From Maricaulis alexandrii (GTDB lineage: Bacteria; Pseudomonadota; Alphaproteobacteria; Caulobacterales; Maricaulaceae), in the NCBI RefSeq assembly GCF_005871165.1, contig NZ_SWKP01000009.1, positions 124,001 to 188,000 on the forward strand: a stretch of 64,000 nucleotides of DNA, read 5' to 3'. A program made the translations under genes and the position numbers. How positions within the stretch are numbered: position 1 is the first letter of the stretch; each line of letters starts with the position of its first letter. Positions 26,172 through 34,323 of this stretch are shown here, piece after piece. The notes beneath the pieces were generated by a model. That model was given only the letters and a program-made list of their open reading frames with translations. It ran no database searches and was not told the DNA's origin.

Positions 26172-26380
26172 AAAAGGCCCTGCCCTGTTTTCGGATGCGT
26201 TCTGGCATCCCATGGGGGCGGACTTACGCGCGTAAAATTAATCAGCAATTTCCGTTGGGTCATAGCTTATTACAATTGTTGGTAATATCGTATGACTCAA
26301 CCACTCTCGCTAGAGTTCGAGCAATATTATTTGCAACCAAACGTCATTTGCGAATGTTTATTGCTATCAGATTTCTTGTC
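26172..26380. promoter_or_regulatory. AT-rich divergent promoter region
   Basis: This stretch between the YfiR-like and PqiA-like genes is clearly richer in A+T than its surroundings. It contains an imperfect palindrome around 26270-26288 (attacaattgttggtaat) that could be an operator. No gene is supported within it. Confidence 0.4.
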
Positions 26381-26986
26381 ATGAATTTGCCGGCTTTGAA
26401 AGGCCCTATAGCCGGCATGGGGGCCGAACCAACATCGTCACGCACCACAGCCCTGGCCGACCGGCCCGAGGGACAGGTCACCACGGCAGGCCTTTTGCTG
26501 GCCAGCATCCTCTATCCGATCGGGCTTTTTGCCCCGGCCATCGAGACGCGGCATCTGGGATGGCTGCGCGATGATCACAGCCTCGCCGGCCTGGTCTGGG
26601 GCCTGGCCAGCCGGGACCAGATCTGGCTGGCCCTCACAGTCGGCCTGTTCTCGATCGCCTTTCCGCTCACCAAGCTGGTCTGGATGTGGCGTCTGCAATT
26701 CCGGCGCGGCGTGCCTCCGGGTCCAACCGCCCTTCGCTGGCTGGAACGCCTTGGCAAATGGTCCATGGCCGACGTCCTGATCGTCGCGCTGACGGTCTTC
26801 ACGCTCCAGGGCAGTGGCTGGCTGGGCGCCCAGCCGGAGATCGGCATCGCCGTCTTCGCCGCTGCCACCGTGATCGCCATGCTCTGCTCGGGACGGATCA
26901 GCGCGCAATTGCGGGCGATGGAAGAACGGAAAGCGGCAAGCGAACCCCTTCTCCCGGGGGAGACGGGGTCCCGAAGGGGCGGATGA
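26381..26986 (+). CDS. PqiA-family (paraquat-inducible protein A) membrane protein
   Basis: The protein (201 residues from ATG 26381, 189 from ATG 26417) has about four membrane helices and the PqiA signature LGKWSMADVLIVALTV near residue 125, with LLASILYPIGLFAPAIET at the first helix and FSIAFPLTKLVWMW at the second. PqiA-type proteins belong to lipid-trafficking systems with MCE proteins; no MCE gene is adjacent here, although an Mla-type set begins 7 kb downstream. The last ~16 codons (after MEERKAAS) run into a palindromic repeat, so the native C-terminus may have been replaced by repeat-encoded sequence. Confidence 0.78.
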   Translation: MNLPALKGPIAGMGAEPTSSRTTALADRPEGQVTTAGLLLASILYPIGLFAPAIETRHLGWLRDDHSLAGLVWGLASRDQIWLALTVGLFSIAFPLTKLVWMWRLQFRRGVPPGPTALRWLERLGKWSMADVLIVALTVFTLQGSGWLGAQPEIGIAVFAAATVIAMLCSGRISAQLRAMEERKAASEPLLPGETGSRRGG

Positions 26987-27085
26987 GGGGGAAGGGCGAG
27001 GTCGTCACATTCTCTTGCAAACACCGGGATTCCCCCCTCTCCCGGCGCATGCGCGCCACCCTCTCCCCAGGGAGAGGGAGTTCGC
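26940..27085. repeat. 146-bp intergenic palindromic element with imperfect 24-bp ends
   Basis: The ends 26940-26963 and 27062-27085 are inverted repeats with about 20 of 24 positions matching (gcgaac..ctccc..ggggaga). The interior is GC-rich and has no gene of its own. The left end supplies the last codons and stop of the PqiA-like gene and the right end stops 6 bp before the MarR stop codon. It has a different sequence from the element at 7081-7211 but a similar size and structure. Confidence 0.65.
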
Positions 27086-27091
27086 ACACCG

Positions 27092-27565
27092 CTATTCTCC
27101 CATGAGCCCTTCGGCCCGTCGCCGCAGACGATCCAGCAGGCCGGCCAGCAGCGCCACTTCCTCGGCGCTCAACTCGTCCACCAAGGCCGCTTCCTCGGCC
27201 AGGGCGACCGGCGTGATCTCGCGATAGATGTCGGCACCGCCCGGTGTCAGGCGCAACAGCCGGGCCCGTCCGTCCGAGCCATGGTTTTCCCGCTGCACCA
27301 ATTCCCGCTCGACCAGGCTGCGCACGGCGCGGCTGACCGAGACCTTGTCCATGGCGGCACTGTCAGCGATGGCCTGCGCCGTCATCGGTGTGCCTTCCCC
27401 CAGAATGGCAACAACCCGCCATTCCCAGATCGTCAGCCCGAAACGGGACTGATAGGCCTTCGCCACCAGGCGGCTGACCAGGTTGGACGTCACCGCGAGG
27501 CGGTAGGGCAGGAAATCGCCCAGACGCAGCGGGTTCTCGGATTTCGGGTCGGCTGAATCCTGCAT
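27092..27565 (-). CDS. MarR-family transcriptional regulator
   Basis: The 157-residue protein has the winged-helix MarR core: LTIWEWRVVAILGEGTPMTA, the recognition helix DSAAMDKVSVSRAVRSLVER, and the wing HGSDGRARLLRLTPGG near residues 92-107. MarR proteins bind palindromic operators as dimers and respond to small ligands, often aromatic acids. I start at ATG 27565, although the frame is open far upstream. It is divergent from the FAH-family/maiA pair (85 bp between starts), which is its most likely target. Confidence 0.9.
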   Translation of the reverse strand: MQDSADPKSENPLRLGDFLPYRLAVTSNLVSRLVAKAYQSRFGLTIWEWRVVAILGEGTPMTAQAIADSAAMDKVSVSRAVRSLVERELVQRENHGSDGRARLLRLTPGGADIYREITPVALAEEAALVDELSAEEVALLAGLLDRLRRRAEGLMGE

Positions 27566-27649
27566 GTCCCAGACTTGCCGGAAGCCGCGCGCAGCTGCAA
27601 GCCAGATGGCATCTCGACGGACCGGCTCGGCGCGCGCTATCTGAACGCC

Positions 27650-28300
27650 ATGAGCGATATCATCACCCTCCCCGCCCCGCCGCGCCTGGCCATTGACGGT
27701 CAGGATGACACGTTTCCGGTCGCCCGCGTCTTCTGTATCGGACGCAATTATGCCGATCATGCCAAGGAAATGGGCGCCGCCGCCGAACCGCTCTTCTTCT
27801 GCAAGCATGCTGATGCGGTGACGCCCTTGAACCGGCTTCCCTTCCCGCCGGAAACCGAAGACCTCCATCACGAGGTGGAGATGGTTCTGGCCCTGGGTGA
27901 AGGCGGCGCGATTGTCGCCAGCGGTGTCGGCGTCGACCTGACCCGCCGCGATCTGCAAGCCAAGCTCAAGGCCAAGTCGGCCCCCTGGGAAATCGCCAAG
28001 GCCTTCCACCAGTCCGCCCCCACCGGCCCGCTCCGCCTCGGCCCGCCGCCGACGGCAGGCGCCATCACGCTCAGCGTCAATGGCGAGCCGCGCCAGTCCG
28101 GCGACCTCAGCCAGATGATCCTCGACCCGCAGGCCATGCTGGCGGAACTGTCCCGCTATTTCGTGCTCGGCCCGGGCGATCTCGTTTTCACCGGAACCCC
28201 GGCCGGGGTCGGTCCGTTGCACCCCGGCGACCGGGTCGAGGCCCGCGTCGAGGGCCTGCCCACACTGTCCTTCGAATTCCAGGCGGAGACCGCATCATGA
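27650..28300 (+). CDS. Fumarylacetoacetate hydrolase family protein
   Basis: The 216-residue enzyme has the FAH fold with CIGRNYADHAKEM near residue 30, the metal-binding Glu pair in HHEVEMVLALGEGG, and the signature GDLVFTGTPAGVGPLHPGD near residues 178-196. At this size it resembles the short FAHD/acylpyruvate hydrolases rather than the ~420-residue eukaryotic-type FAH. Followed by maleylacetoacetate isomerase with a 4-bp overlap, it probably splits fumarylpyruvate or fumarylacetoacetate in aromatic degradation (gentisate or homogentisate route). The ring-cleaving dioxygenase is not in the window. Confidence 0.87.
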   Translation: MSDIITLPAPPRLAIDGQDDTFPVARVFCIGRNYADHAKEMGAAAEPLFFCKHADAVTPLNRLPFPPETEDLHHEVEMVLALGEGGAIVASGVGVDLTRRDLQAKLKAKSAPWEIAKAFHQSAPTGPLRLGPPPTAGAITLSVNGEPRQSGDLSQMILDPQAMLAELSRYFVLGPGDLVFTGTPAGVGPLHPGDRVEARVEGLPTLSFEFQAETAS

Positions 28301-28947
28301 CGACGCTTTACGGCTATTGGCGCTCCAGCGCCGCCTACCGGCTGCGCATTGCGCTCAACATCAAGGGCGTCGGCTATGACCAGGTCTCGGTCAATCTGAA
28401 AGAGGGCGAGCAGAATGGCGAAGCCTGGCGCGCCATCCAGCCCCAGGGCCTGGTGCCCGTGCTGGAGCATAACGGCCAGCAATTCCTGCAATCGCCGGCC
28501 ATCCTGGAGTGGATCGACGAGACCTGGCCGGAGCCGGCTCTCCTCCCCGCCGATGCCGCCGGCCGGGCGAAGGTGCGGGCCTGGACCTCCGTCATCGCCT
28601 GCGACATCCATCCGGTCCAGAATCTGCGCATCCTCAAGGCCGTGGCCGCCGAGGGCGGAACCGGGTTCGAGGGCATGAAGGCCTGGGCCCAGCGCTGGAT
28701 CACCTCCGGGCTGGAATCCCTGGAAACCCTGGTCGCCGCCCAGGACCGGGAAACCCCCTTCCTCCATGCCGACCGGGCCGGCATGGCCGAGGTCTATCTC
28801 GTGCCGCAGCTCTACAATGCCCGGCGCTGGGGCGCAGACCTCACGAATTGTCCGACCCTGGTGGCGGCCGATGAAGCCGCGCGCGCCCTGCCCGCCTTCG
28901 CCGAAGCCGACCCGGCCGTCCAGCCGGACGCCGAGCCGGAAGGCTGA
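28297..28947 (+). CDS. maiA: Maleylacetoacetate/maleylpyruvate isomerase (zeta GST)
   Basis: The 216-residue zeta-class GST has the signature YWRSSAAYRLRIALNIKGV at residues 5-23 with the SSxxxR active-site Ser pair, the glutathione-binding QGLVPVLEHNG and LQSPAILEWIDETWP, and the C-domain AGMAEVYLVPQLYNARR. It isomerises the maleyl ring-cleavage product to the fumaryl form with glutathione as cofactor. ATGA overlaps the upstream FAH-family gene, so they are co-translated. Whether the substrate is maleylacetoacetate or maleylpyruvate is undecided. Confidence 0.88.
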   Translation: MTTLYGYWRSSAAYRLRIALNIKGVGYDQVSVNLKEGEQNGEAWRAIQPQGLVPVLEHNGQQFLQSPAILEWIDETWPEPALLPADAAGRAKVRAWTSVIACDIHPVQNLRILKAVAAEGGTGFEGMKAWAQRWITSGLESLETLVAAQDRETPFLHADRAGMAEVYLVPQLYNARRWGADLTNCPTLVAADEAARALPAFAEADPAVQPDAEPEG

Positions 28948-28971
28948 GTCCGGCTCGGCCGGGCCTGCGTG

Positions 28972-29784
28972 TCAGACCGGTGCCCAGAAACTGTTGACGA
29001 TCTGCCAGTCGCCATTCACGCGCAGCAGGAACACCCATTCGGTGCGGTCTTCCGCATCGATGCGGGCGGCGCCCGTCGCGCGCGTCGCTTCGAAGACAGT
29101 GATTTCTGAGGCGGTTTCGGCCGGCCCACGATCCTGCACGCTGAAGGCAATCGTCTCGAGGGTTTCCGGCGCCAGGAATTCCCGCGCGCCGCTGCGGTCG
29201 ACATGGCGCCGGTCGAAATCCGGATAGACGGCGCTGACCACGCCGGCCTCATCGCCCGCATCCCAGGCTGAGGCATAGGCCTCGACCCGGTCGCGGATCA
29301 GGCCGAGATCGGTCTCGCGGTCCGGATTGTCGATCCAGGTGAAGGCCCCATAGGCGCAATTGACCAGCACCCATTCACCATTAATGCGCGTGCCCAGGAA
29401 GAAATCATACCAGTCCCGGTCGGCGGTCAGCTGGAACACGCCGACATCCGGCGTCGTGTCGAAAAAGCGGACATCCACGGTCGAGTGGACCGGGTCGAGC
29501 CGGCCATCGGCATTATAGTACTCGCCCAGGATCTGCAGATCGCCCGGCGTCAGATTCTCCACCGCCATTGGCCCGAAACCCTGGAAGTCGGGCCGCAGGC
29601 TCAGCTTGGACAATTCCGGGTGCACGGTGGACAGGACCTGTTCGGCATCGCGGGCATAGAAGCCCCGCGCAAACTGGTCGGCGAGCCCGGCCAGGGCTGT
29701 CTCGGTGTCGCCGGACTGGGCCCAGGACGGCGCCGCCAGCAGAATGGCCCCCATCAGGGCCGCGATGGTGTGGACTGGTTTCAT
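28972..29784 (-). CDS. Exported SnoaL/DUF4440-like protein, duplicated domain
   Basis: The 270-residue protein has a signal peptide (TIAALMGAILLAAPSWA) and two similar NTF2-like halves: residues about 30-140 (ADQFARGFYARDAEQVLSTV) and about 150-270 (VEAYASAWDAGDEAGVVSAV), each ending with the strand pattern RINGEWVLVNCAYGAF or RVNGDWQIVNSFWAPV. NTF2-like exported proteins are usually of unknown function. The internal duplication is visible directly from the matching ends. It converges on maiA. Confidence 0.68.
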   Translation of the reverse strand: MKPVHTIAALMGAILLAAPSWAQSGDTETALAGLADQFARGFYARDAEQVLSTVHPELSKLSLRPDFQGFGPMAVENLTPGDLQILGEYYNADGRLDPVHSTVDVRFFDTTPDVGVFQLTADRDWYDFFLGTRINGEWVLVNCAYGAFTWIDNPDRETDLGLIRDRVEAYASAWDAGDEAGVVSAVYPDFDRRHVDRSGAREFLAPETLETIAFSVQDRGPAETASEITVFEATRATGAARIDAEDRTEWVFLLRVNGDWQIVNSFWAPV

Positions 29785-29879
29785 GTTGGTCTCCCCTCGT
29801 TTACGGCGCAGCCTAGTGTCACCGCTTGGCCAAGGGAGGTTTCAATTTGGTCAGACCACTCACTTCGCCGTGAGGGCGG

Positions 29880-31079
29880 TCAGCCGGCATCCCGGCGCAG
29901 GCTCTGCCGCCGCCGCGTGACCAGGACCAGCCAGACCCATTCCGCCGGGCCGAGCCGGTAGCGCGGCACCCAGAACCAGGCCGCCGCCAGCAATCCGGCA
30001 TTCACGCCCAGCGCCATCAGGAGCAGCCCCCAGCGCGGCACCAGGCCGAACAGGTTCAGCTCCGGCAGCCCGCTGAACAGGAAGACCAGAAAGATGGAGG
30101 CAAACAGGTAGCCGCTCAGCCAGACCCGGCCCAGCCGCGCCAGCGCCTCGGTCACCGGACGCGCCACCCCCGTCTGGCAGGCCAGGAGGACCAGGGCCGA
30201 AAATCCGTAGACCAGACAGAGGGCCCCCGTCATCCCGGCCAGGCTGGTGGCGAACAGGGCGGACGGGGCGAAGCCGGTCGACAGGCCGGTCAGGCTGGCC
30301 CAGCCGCTCAGCGGCAGACCGATCCCCAGCGCCACCATGCCGCTCAACCCGTAGGCCTGCGGACGCCATTCCGGATCGAGGAACCCGCTGCGCCAGGCCG
30401 CCATGCCCAGCAGCATGGCTCCGATGATCCCGCCGCCCAAGAAGACGATCAGGATCAATTGCTGCATCAGGGCAAAGCCCATATTGGCCGGCAGGCGCGC
30501 CAAGAAGCCGGCGCGGTAGGTCGCGGTCAGTTCGGCCACCCGTTCCGGCGGAAAGCCCAACGCCGTCGCCGGCGTCACCGTATCGCCCATCAGACCGCCC
30601 AGCGCGGCACCACCGGCCAGGACCAGCACTGTCATCACCACCAGGCCACCGCCCAGCCCGATCTGCGTCACCAGGCGCAGCCGCGCCCCGGCCGCCGCGA
30701 TCAGGCCGGCGATGGCATAGACCGCCAGCAGGTCGGCAAACCAGAACACATAGGCATGGACCAGGCCGGCCAGGAGCAGCCAGCTCAGCCGTCCCCATTG
30801 CTGGCCGCCGGCCGGCGGCGCCACGGCGTCCAGACCGGCCAGCCAGACGCCCATCAGCACGGCGAGCAGGATGGCAAAGACCGGCGTGAACAGGGTTTCG
30901 ATGATCCACCAGGCGATCTGGTTGATCGGCTGGGCGAAATCGCTGCCCAGGCTGGGCAGGACGCTGACCGGCCAGATCTGCCCGTAGGACTGGATGGAGG
31001 CGACCACCAGACCGCACAGGCACAGCCCCAACAGGGCCTCATACCCCGACCGGGCGCGGGCGACAGGCCAGGGCGTCAT
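29880..31079 (-). CDS. DUF418-type multipass membrane protein
   Basis: The 399-residue protein has around ten membrane helices. The segment WLLLAGLVHAYVFWFADLLA followed by VYAIAGLIAA near residues 105-130 is typical of DUF418 proteins, and FLFSGLPELNLFG.. with ..RLGPAEWVWLVLV near the C-terminus matches the DUF418 domain end, usually G(P)xEWLWR. Its function is not established. It starts at ATG 31079 and stands alone on this strand. Confidence 0.68.
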   Translation of the reverse strand: MTPWPVARARSGYEALLGLCLCGLVVASIQSYGQIWPVSVLPSLGSDFAQPINQIAWWIIETLFTPVFAILLAVLMGVWLAGLDAVAPPAGGQQWGRLSWLLLAGLVHAYVFWFADLLAVYAIAGLIAAAGARLRLVTQIGLGGGLVVMTVLVLAGGAALGGLMGDTVTPATALGFPPERVAELTATYRAGFLARLPANMGFALMQQLILIVFLGGGIIGAMLLGMAAWRSGFLDPEWRPQAYGLSGMVALGIGLPLSGWASLTGLSTGFAPSALFATSLAGMTGALCLVYGFSALVLLACQTGVARPVTEALARLGRVWLSGYLFASIFLVFLFSGLPELNLFGLVPRWGLLLMALGVNAGLLAAAWFWVPRYRLGPAEWVWLVLVTRRRQSLRRDAG

Positions 31080-31243
31080 GCCCGCCCCCCCAGGCCAGCC
31101 CTTGATCTTGATCGTTTCTGCCCCATTTACGCCTTCTTCTTACAAAGATTTCACGAAACTTCAGCCGTTCGTGAATTGCCATCGCGCGCTCAGTCGCGCA
31201 TAGAAAAATACACCTTTTGAGGATCGTAAGGCGCACACTTGAA

Positions 31244-31507
31244 ATGATCCAGCTGCTGTCATCCCTGATCGAATGGCTCGCTCTGCTGACCCTGTCTTCC
31301 ATCGGCTTCGACATGGAACCGGTGAGCTGTGGCGCTGCCAGCCCGACGGAATACCGCACGGTGGCGGCGGTCTACACGCCGGGATCGGACACGCTGGGCT
31401 GGTCGCCTGAAGCGGCAACGGATTGTGCCGAGGCGGCCGTGCGCGCCCTGCCGGTGAATGACACGCCGCGCTATATCGAACCGGTCGCGCACAGCTACGA
31501 CAGCTGA
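31244..31507 (+). CDS. Small hypothetical protein
   Basis: An 87-residue frame starting MIQLLSSLIEWLALLTLSSI, which may be a signal or anchor segment, followed by a compact part with two Cys (SCGAASPTEYRTVAAVYTPG; TDCAEAAVRALPVND). I recognise no family. ATG 31244 is preferred to the upstream ATG 31217 because the hydrophobic segment begins there. Codon use is like its neighbours, but its length makes it uncertain. Confidence 0.5.
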   Translation: MIQLLSSLIEWLALLTLSSIGFDMEPVSCGAASPTEYRTVAAVYTPGSDTLGWSPEAATDCAEAAVRALPVNDTPRYIEPVAHSYDS

Positions 31508-31685
31508 TCCGGCAAACCGGCCCGAAGCCGGTTTTCACGTGATGTTTTCCCCGCAAATCTCTCTGGCGCATAGATTATCTGTGTGCGCAGCGCGCATTCA
31601 GGCCTATTCTCTGTCATAATTCAATTCATGCGGCGCGCGATCACGGATCCGGCGCCTGGCAGGTTGGCAGACAATCGGGCCCGAT

Positions 31686-33677
31686 ATGACGGACAAGACC
31701 CAAACCATCAAACTGGCGGAGATGGAGATGACGGACGAGACCGCGGACAACCAGGTCACGACCGCCCAGCCGAATGCGCTCACCGCGCCGCGGCCGGATG
31801 CAGGCGGCATGGACGGGGTCCCGGACACGCCCGGTGGCGGCTGGCTGGTCTGGCTGGGCAGCGTGTTCGCCCTGCTGTGGATGGGTGCGGCCGGCGCTTT
31901 CATCTGGGGCATTCTGGGAGTCCAGTCGCTGGACGATCTGACCCGCTACGGCTTCGGCCAGCTCACCGGCCTGTCCGTTTTCGCCCTCGCCCCGGCCCTG
32001 CTCTTCATCATGGGCGGTCTGATGGCGCGCGAGGTTCGCCGCAATGGCCACAATACCCGCCGGGTCGAGATTGCCCTGCGCCGCCTGTCCGAACCGTCCC
32101 GCCATGCCGAGACCGAGATCCGCTCCCTGTCGACGGCTGTCGCCGGTGAGGTCGAGCGGATCAATGCGGCGCTGGAAAGCGCTCTGGCCCGCCTCGCCGC
32201 GATGGAAGAAGTCATCACCCACCACGCGGACACGCTGGAACAATCCGCCACGGATGCCCGTGACCGCACCGAGACCCTGCTCAGCGGCCTGCGCGCCGAG
32301 CGCCAGCGCCTGTCCGAGGTCTCGGAAAGCCTGGACGACAAGGCTGCGCTTATCGCCGCCGCCATTTCCGACCAGTCGAAAATGGTCGCCGCCGCAGCTG
32401 AACTCGCCGCCTCCCAGGCCAGCGACAGCGAGCGCCGCATCCGCGCCAGTGTCGATGATCTCAATGAGGCCGGCACCTCCATCGTGGAGCGCAGCGACCA
32501 GGCCGCGCTGATCCTGTCCGAACGTACCGGCCATCTGCGCGAACTGTCCGAGACGCTCAAGGAACGCTCGGAAAATCTCGACGCCGCCTATGTCAAACAC
32601 CGCCAGCGCCTGGCCGATGCCGGCGAAGCGCTGCGCGCCGAGCAGGAGAAGATCGGCGCCGCGCTCGACTTCCACAAGGCCGAACTGGAAGTCATGGCCA
32701 AGACGGCCGGCGACGGGGCCACGGCTCTCAATGATGCGGCATCCGCCGGTGCCCTCGCCTTCCGCGAAGCCGTCGAGGCCGCCGTCAGCCGTGCGGATGA
32801 CCTGGCCAGCCGCGTCCGGTCCGAGACCGATCATGCCGCCTCCGAGCACGAAGCCGCCCTTGCGCGCCTTGTGGCCGCCGCCCAGGAAGCCAAGACCATT
32901 TCCGATGCCGCCATCGAAGCGATCGAGGCCCAGGCCGATGTTGTCGCTGCCAAGGTCGAGAAGACCAATGAGAGCGCCTATGAGGCCGCCCGCCGGTCCG
33001 ACGAGGCCTTCGAACAGCGTCTCGCCGAAGCCGACAAGCTCACCCAGCGCGCCTCCCGCGCTGCCGATGATGCCGCCGAAGCCGTGCGCAAGCGTCTGGC
33101 CGAAGTACTCACCGCCGCCCGCGAGGAAAGCGAGACGGTGGAACGCCATATCGAGACCATGACCAACCGCCTGTCGGAAATGCCGAACATGGCGCGTGAC
33201 CGGGCCCAGGAAGCCGCGGACGCCCTGCGCCGCGGTCTGGACGGGCTCAATGCCGCCGCCATGGCAGCCGCCGAAGAAGCCCAGGAAATCGATGCGGCCT
33301 TCCAGGCCCGCATTCGCCAGAATTATGAATTGCTGAGTGACTTCATGCTGCGCATGGGCTCGGTGGCCGGGGGCCGCCGTGCACCCGATCTCGGCCTGAA
33401 CGAACTGCCGGACCCGCTGGCGCGCCGCCGCCGCGCCGAACCGGCTCCGGACACGCCGGAAGATCCCAAAGCCGCGCCGGTCGAGGAGTCTCCGAAGGCC
33501 GGGAAGTCGGACAAGTCCGACGCTGTGCCCGATGCGGCCCGACAGGGTCCGCAGCCGGGCGCCCGTCGCGCCGGGGATCCGGGCTGGCGTTGGAAGGACC
33601 TCCTCTCCTCCATGCCGGACGAACAGGATGACACGCCGACCCCGTCACGCCGCCGGCGCAACAAAGACGACGAATAG
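31686..33677 (+). CDS. Large coiled-coil membrane protein, TipN-like
   Basis: The 663-residue protein has two N-terminal membrane helices (WLVWLGSVFALLWMGAAGAF near residues 52-71; SVFALAPALLFIMGGLM near residues 97-113), then about 430 residues of Ala/Glu/Arg-rich heptad coiled coil (residues 130-560) and a charged disordered tail ending SRRRRNKDDE. Two helices plus a long cytoplasmic coiled coil is the layout of Caulobacter TipN, the new-pole marker that orients flagellum placement and division. Coiled coils score well by composition alone, so this is an architectural suggestion. It converges on the lipid transporter genes with a 7-bp gap. Confidence 0.55.
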   Translation: MTDKTQTIKLAEMEMTDETADNQVTTAQPNALTAPRPDAGGMDGVPDTPGGGWLVWLGSVFALLWMGAAGAFIWGILGVQSLDDLTRYGFGQLTGLSVFALAPALLFIMGGLMAREVRRNGHNTRRVEIALRRLSEPSRHAETEIRSLSTAVAGEVERINAALESALARLAAMEEVITHHADTLEQSATDARDRTETLLSGLRAERQRLSEVSESLDDKAALIAAAISDQSKMVAAAAELAASQASDSERRIRASVDDLNEAGTSIVERSDQAALILSERTGHLRELSETLKERSENLDAAYVKHRQRLADAGEALRAEQEKIGAALDFHKAELEVMAKTAGDGATALNDAASAGALAFREAVEAAVSRADDLASRVRSETDHAASEHEAALARLVAAAQEAKTISDAAIEAIEAQADVVAAKVEKTNESAYEAARRSDEAFEQRLAEADKLTQRASRAADDAAEAVRKRLAEVLTAAREESETVERHIETMTNRLSEMPNMARDRAQEAADALRRGLDGLNAAAMAAAEEAQEIDAAFQARIRQNYELLSDFMLRMGSVAGGRRAPDLGLNELPDPLARRRRAEPAPDTPEDPKAAPVEESPKAGKSDKSDAVPDAARQGPQPGARRAGDPGWRWKDLLSSMPDEQDDTPTPSRRRRNKDDE

Positions 33678-33684
33678 CGTCGGC

Positions 33685-34323
33685 CTACTCGTCCGCTGCA
33701 GAGCGGTCGGCGACCTGGCCGGCAGACCAATCGGAGATCGAGCGGCTCACCCCCAGCGCGGCTTCATCGAAGGCCGCGACTATGCTGCGCGTCCGGTTTT
33801 CCGACGCGCGCACTTCGGCGGTGAAGACCTGGGCCCCGACAAAACGTCGGCCCCGCTCGGAGACGAGACGGGCCGCGATGCGCACCTTGACCAGCGGCGC
33901 ACTGTCCTCGCCCTGGTCATAGACGGCCTCGAATTCCCGAAGATCCAGGCGCAATTCATAGTCCGCCCGCACCCCGTCTTCGGGGCGCGCGGGAACCATG
34001 GCCGACTGACCGGTATTGAACGTGTCGATCAGCAGGTCCTGAACCACTTCCGGGGCCGGTGAAATCCAGCGTGCGCCATTGATATAGGCCAGGCTCTGGC
34101 CCGGACGCAGGACCGCAATCGTGTCGCCGGACAGGCCGCGCGGCGCGACCGGCAGCTCGATCAGCACGATGGTCCAATCATCGCCGGCCCACGCGCCCGG
34201 CTCGGGTGCCGACAGACGATAGACCGAGACCGGTTCCGGTTCCGGCAGAAGCGACACGCAGCCGCCCAGCCCGGCCAGGGCCAGGGCGAGAGCCGCCGGT
34301 TTCAGCAAACGGGCTGCACTCAT
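33685..34323 (-). CDS. ABC-type lipid transport auxiliary lipoprotein (PqiC/DUF330-like)
   Basis: The 212-residue lipoprotein has a lipobox signal (ALALAGLGGCVSLLPEP) and the family opening PVSVYRLSAPEPG, then DWTIVLIELPVAPRGLSGDT, IAVLRPGQSLAYINGARWIS and LLIDTFNTGQSAMVPARP. It would sit in the periplasm or inner face of the outer membrane and help pass lipids from the MCE protein. Its ATG overlaps the MlaD-like stop, and it is last in the four-gene set MlaE-MlaF-MlaD-lipoprotein. Confidence 0.82.
   Translation of the reverse strand: MSAARLLKPAALALALAGLGGCVSLLPEPEPVSVYRLSAPEPGAWAGDDWTIVLIELPVAPRGLSGDTIAVLRPGQSLAYINGARWISPAPEVVQDLLIDTFNTGQSAMVPARPEDGVRADYELRLDLREFEAVYDQGEDSAPLVKVRIAARLVSERGRRFVGAQVFTAEVRASENRTRSIVAAFDEAALGVSRSISDWSAGQVADRSAADE

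Noticed and set aside
29880-31079. DUF418 protein taken as an acyltransferase.
   Set aside because: The helix pattern and the His-Ala..Asp-Leu-Leu segment fit DUF418 better, and acyltransferase-3 motifs are not visible.
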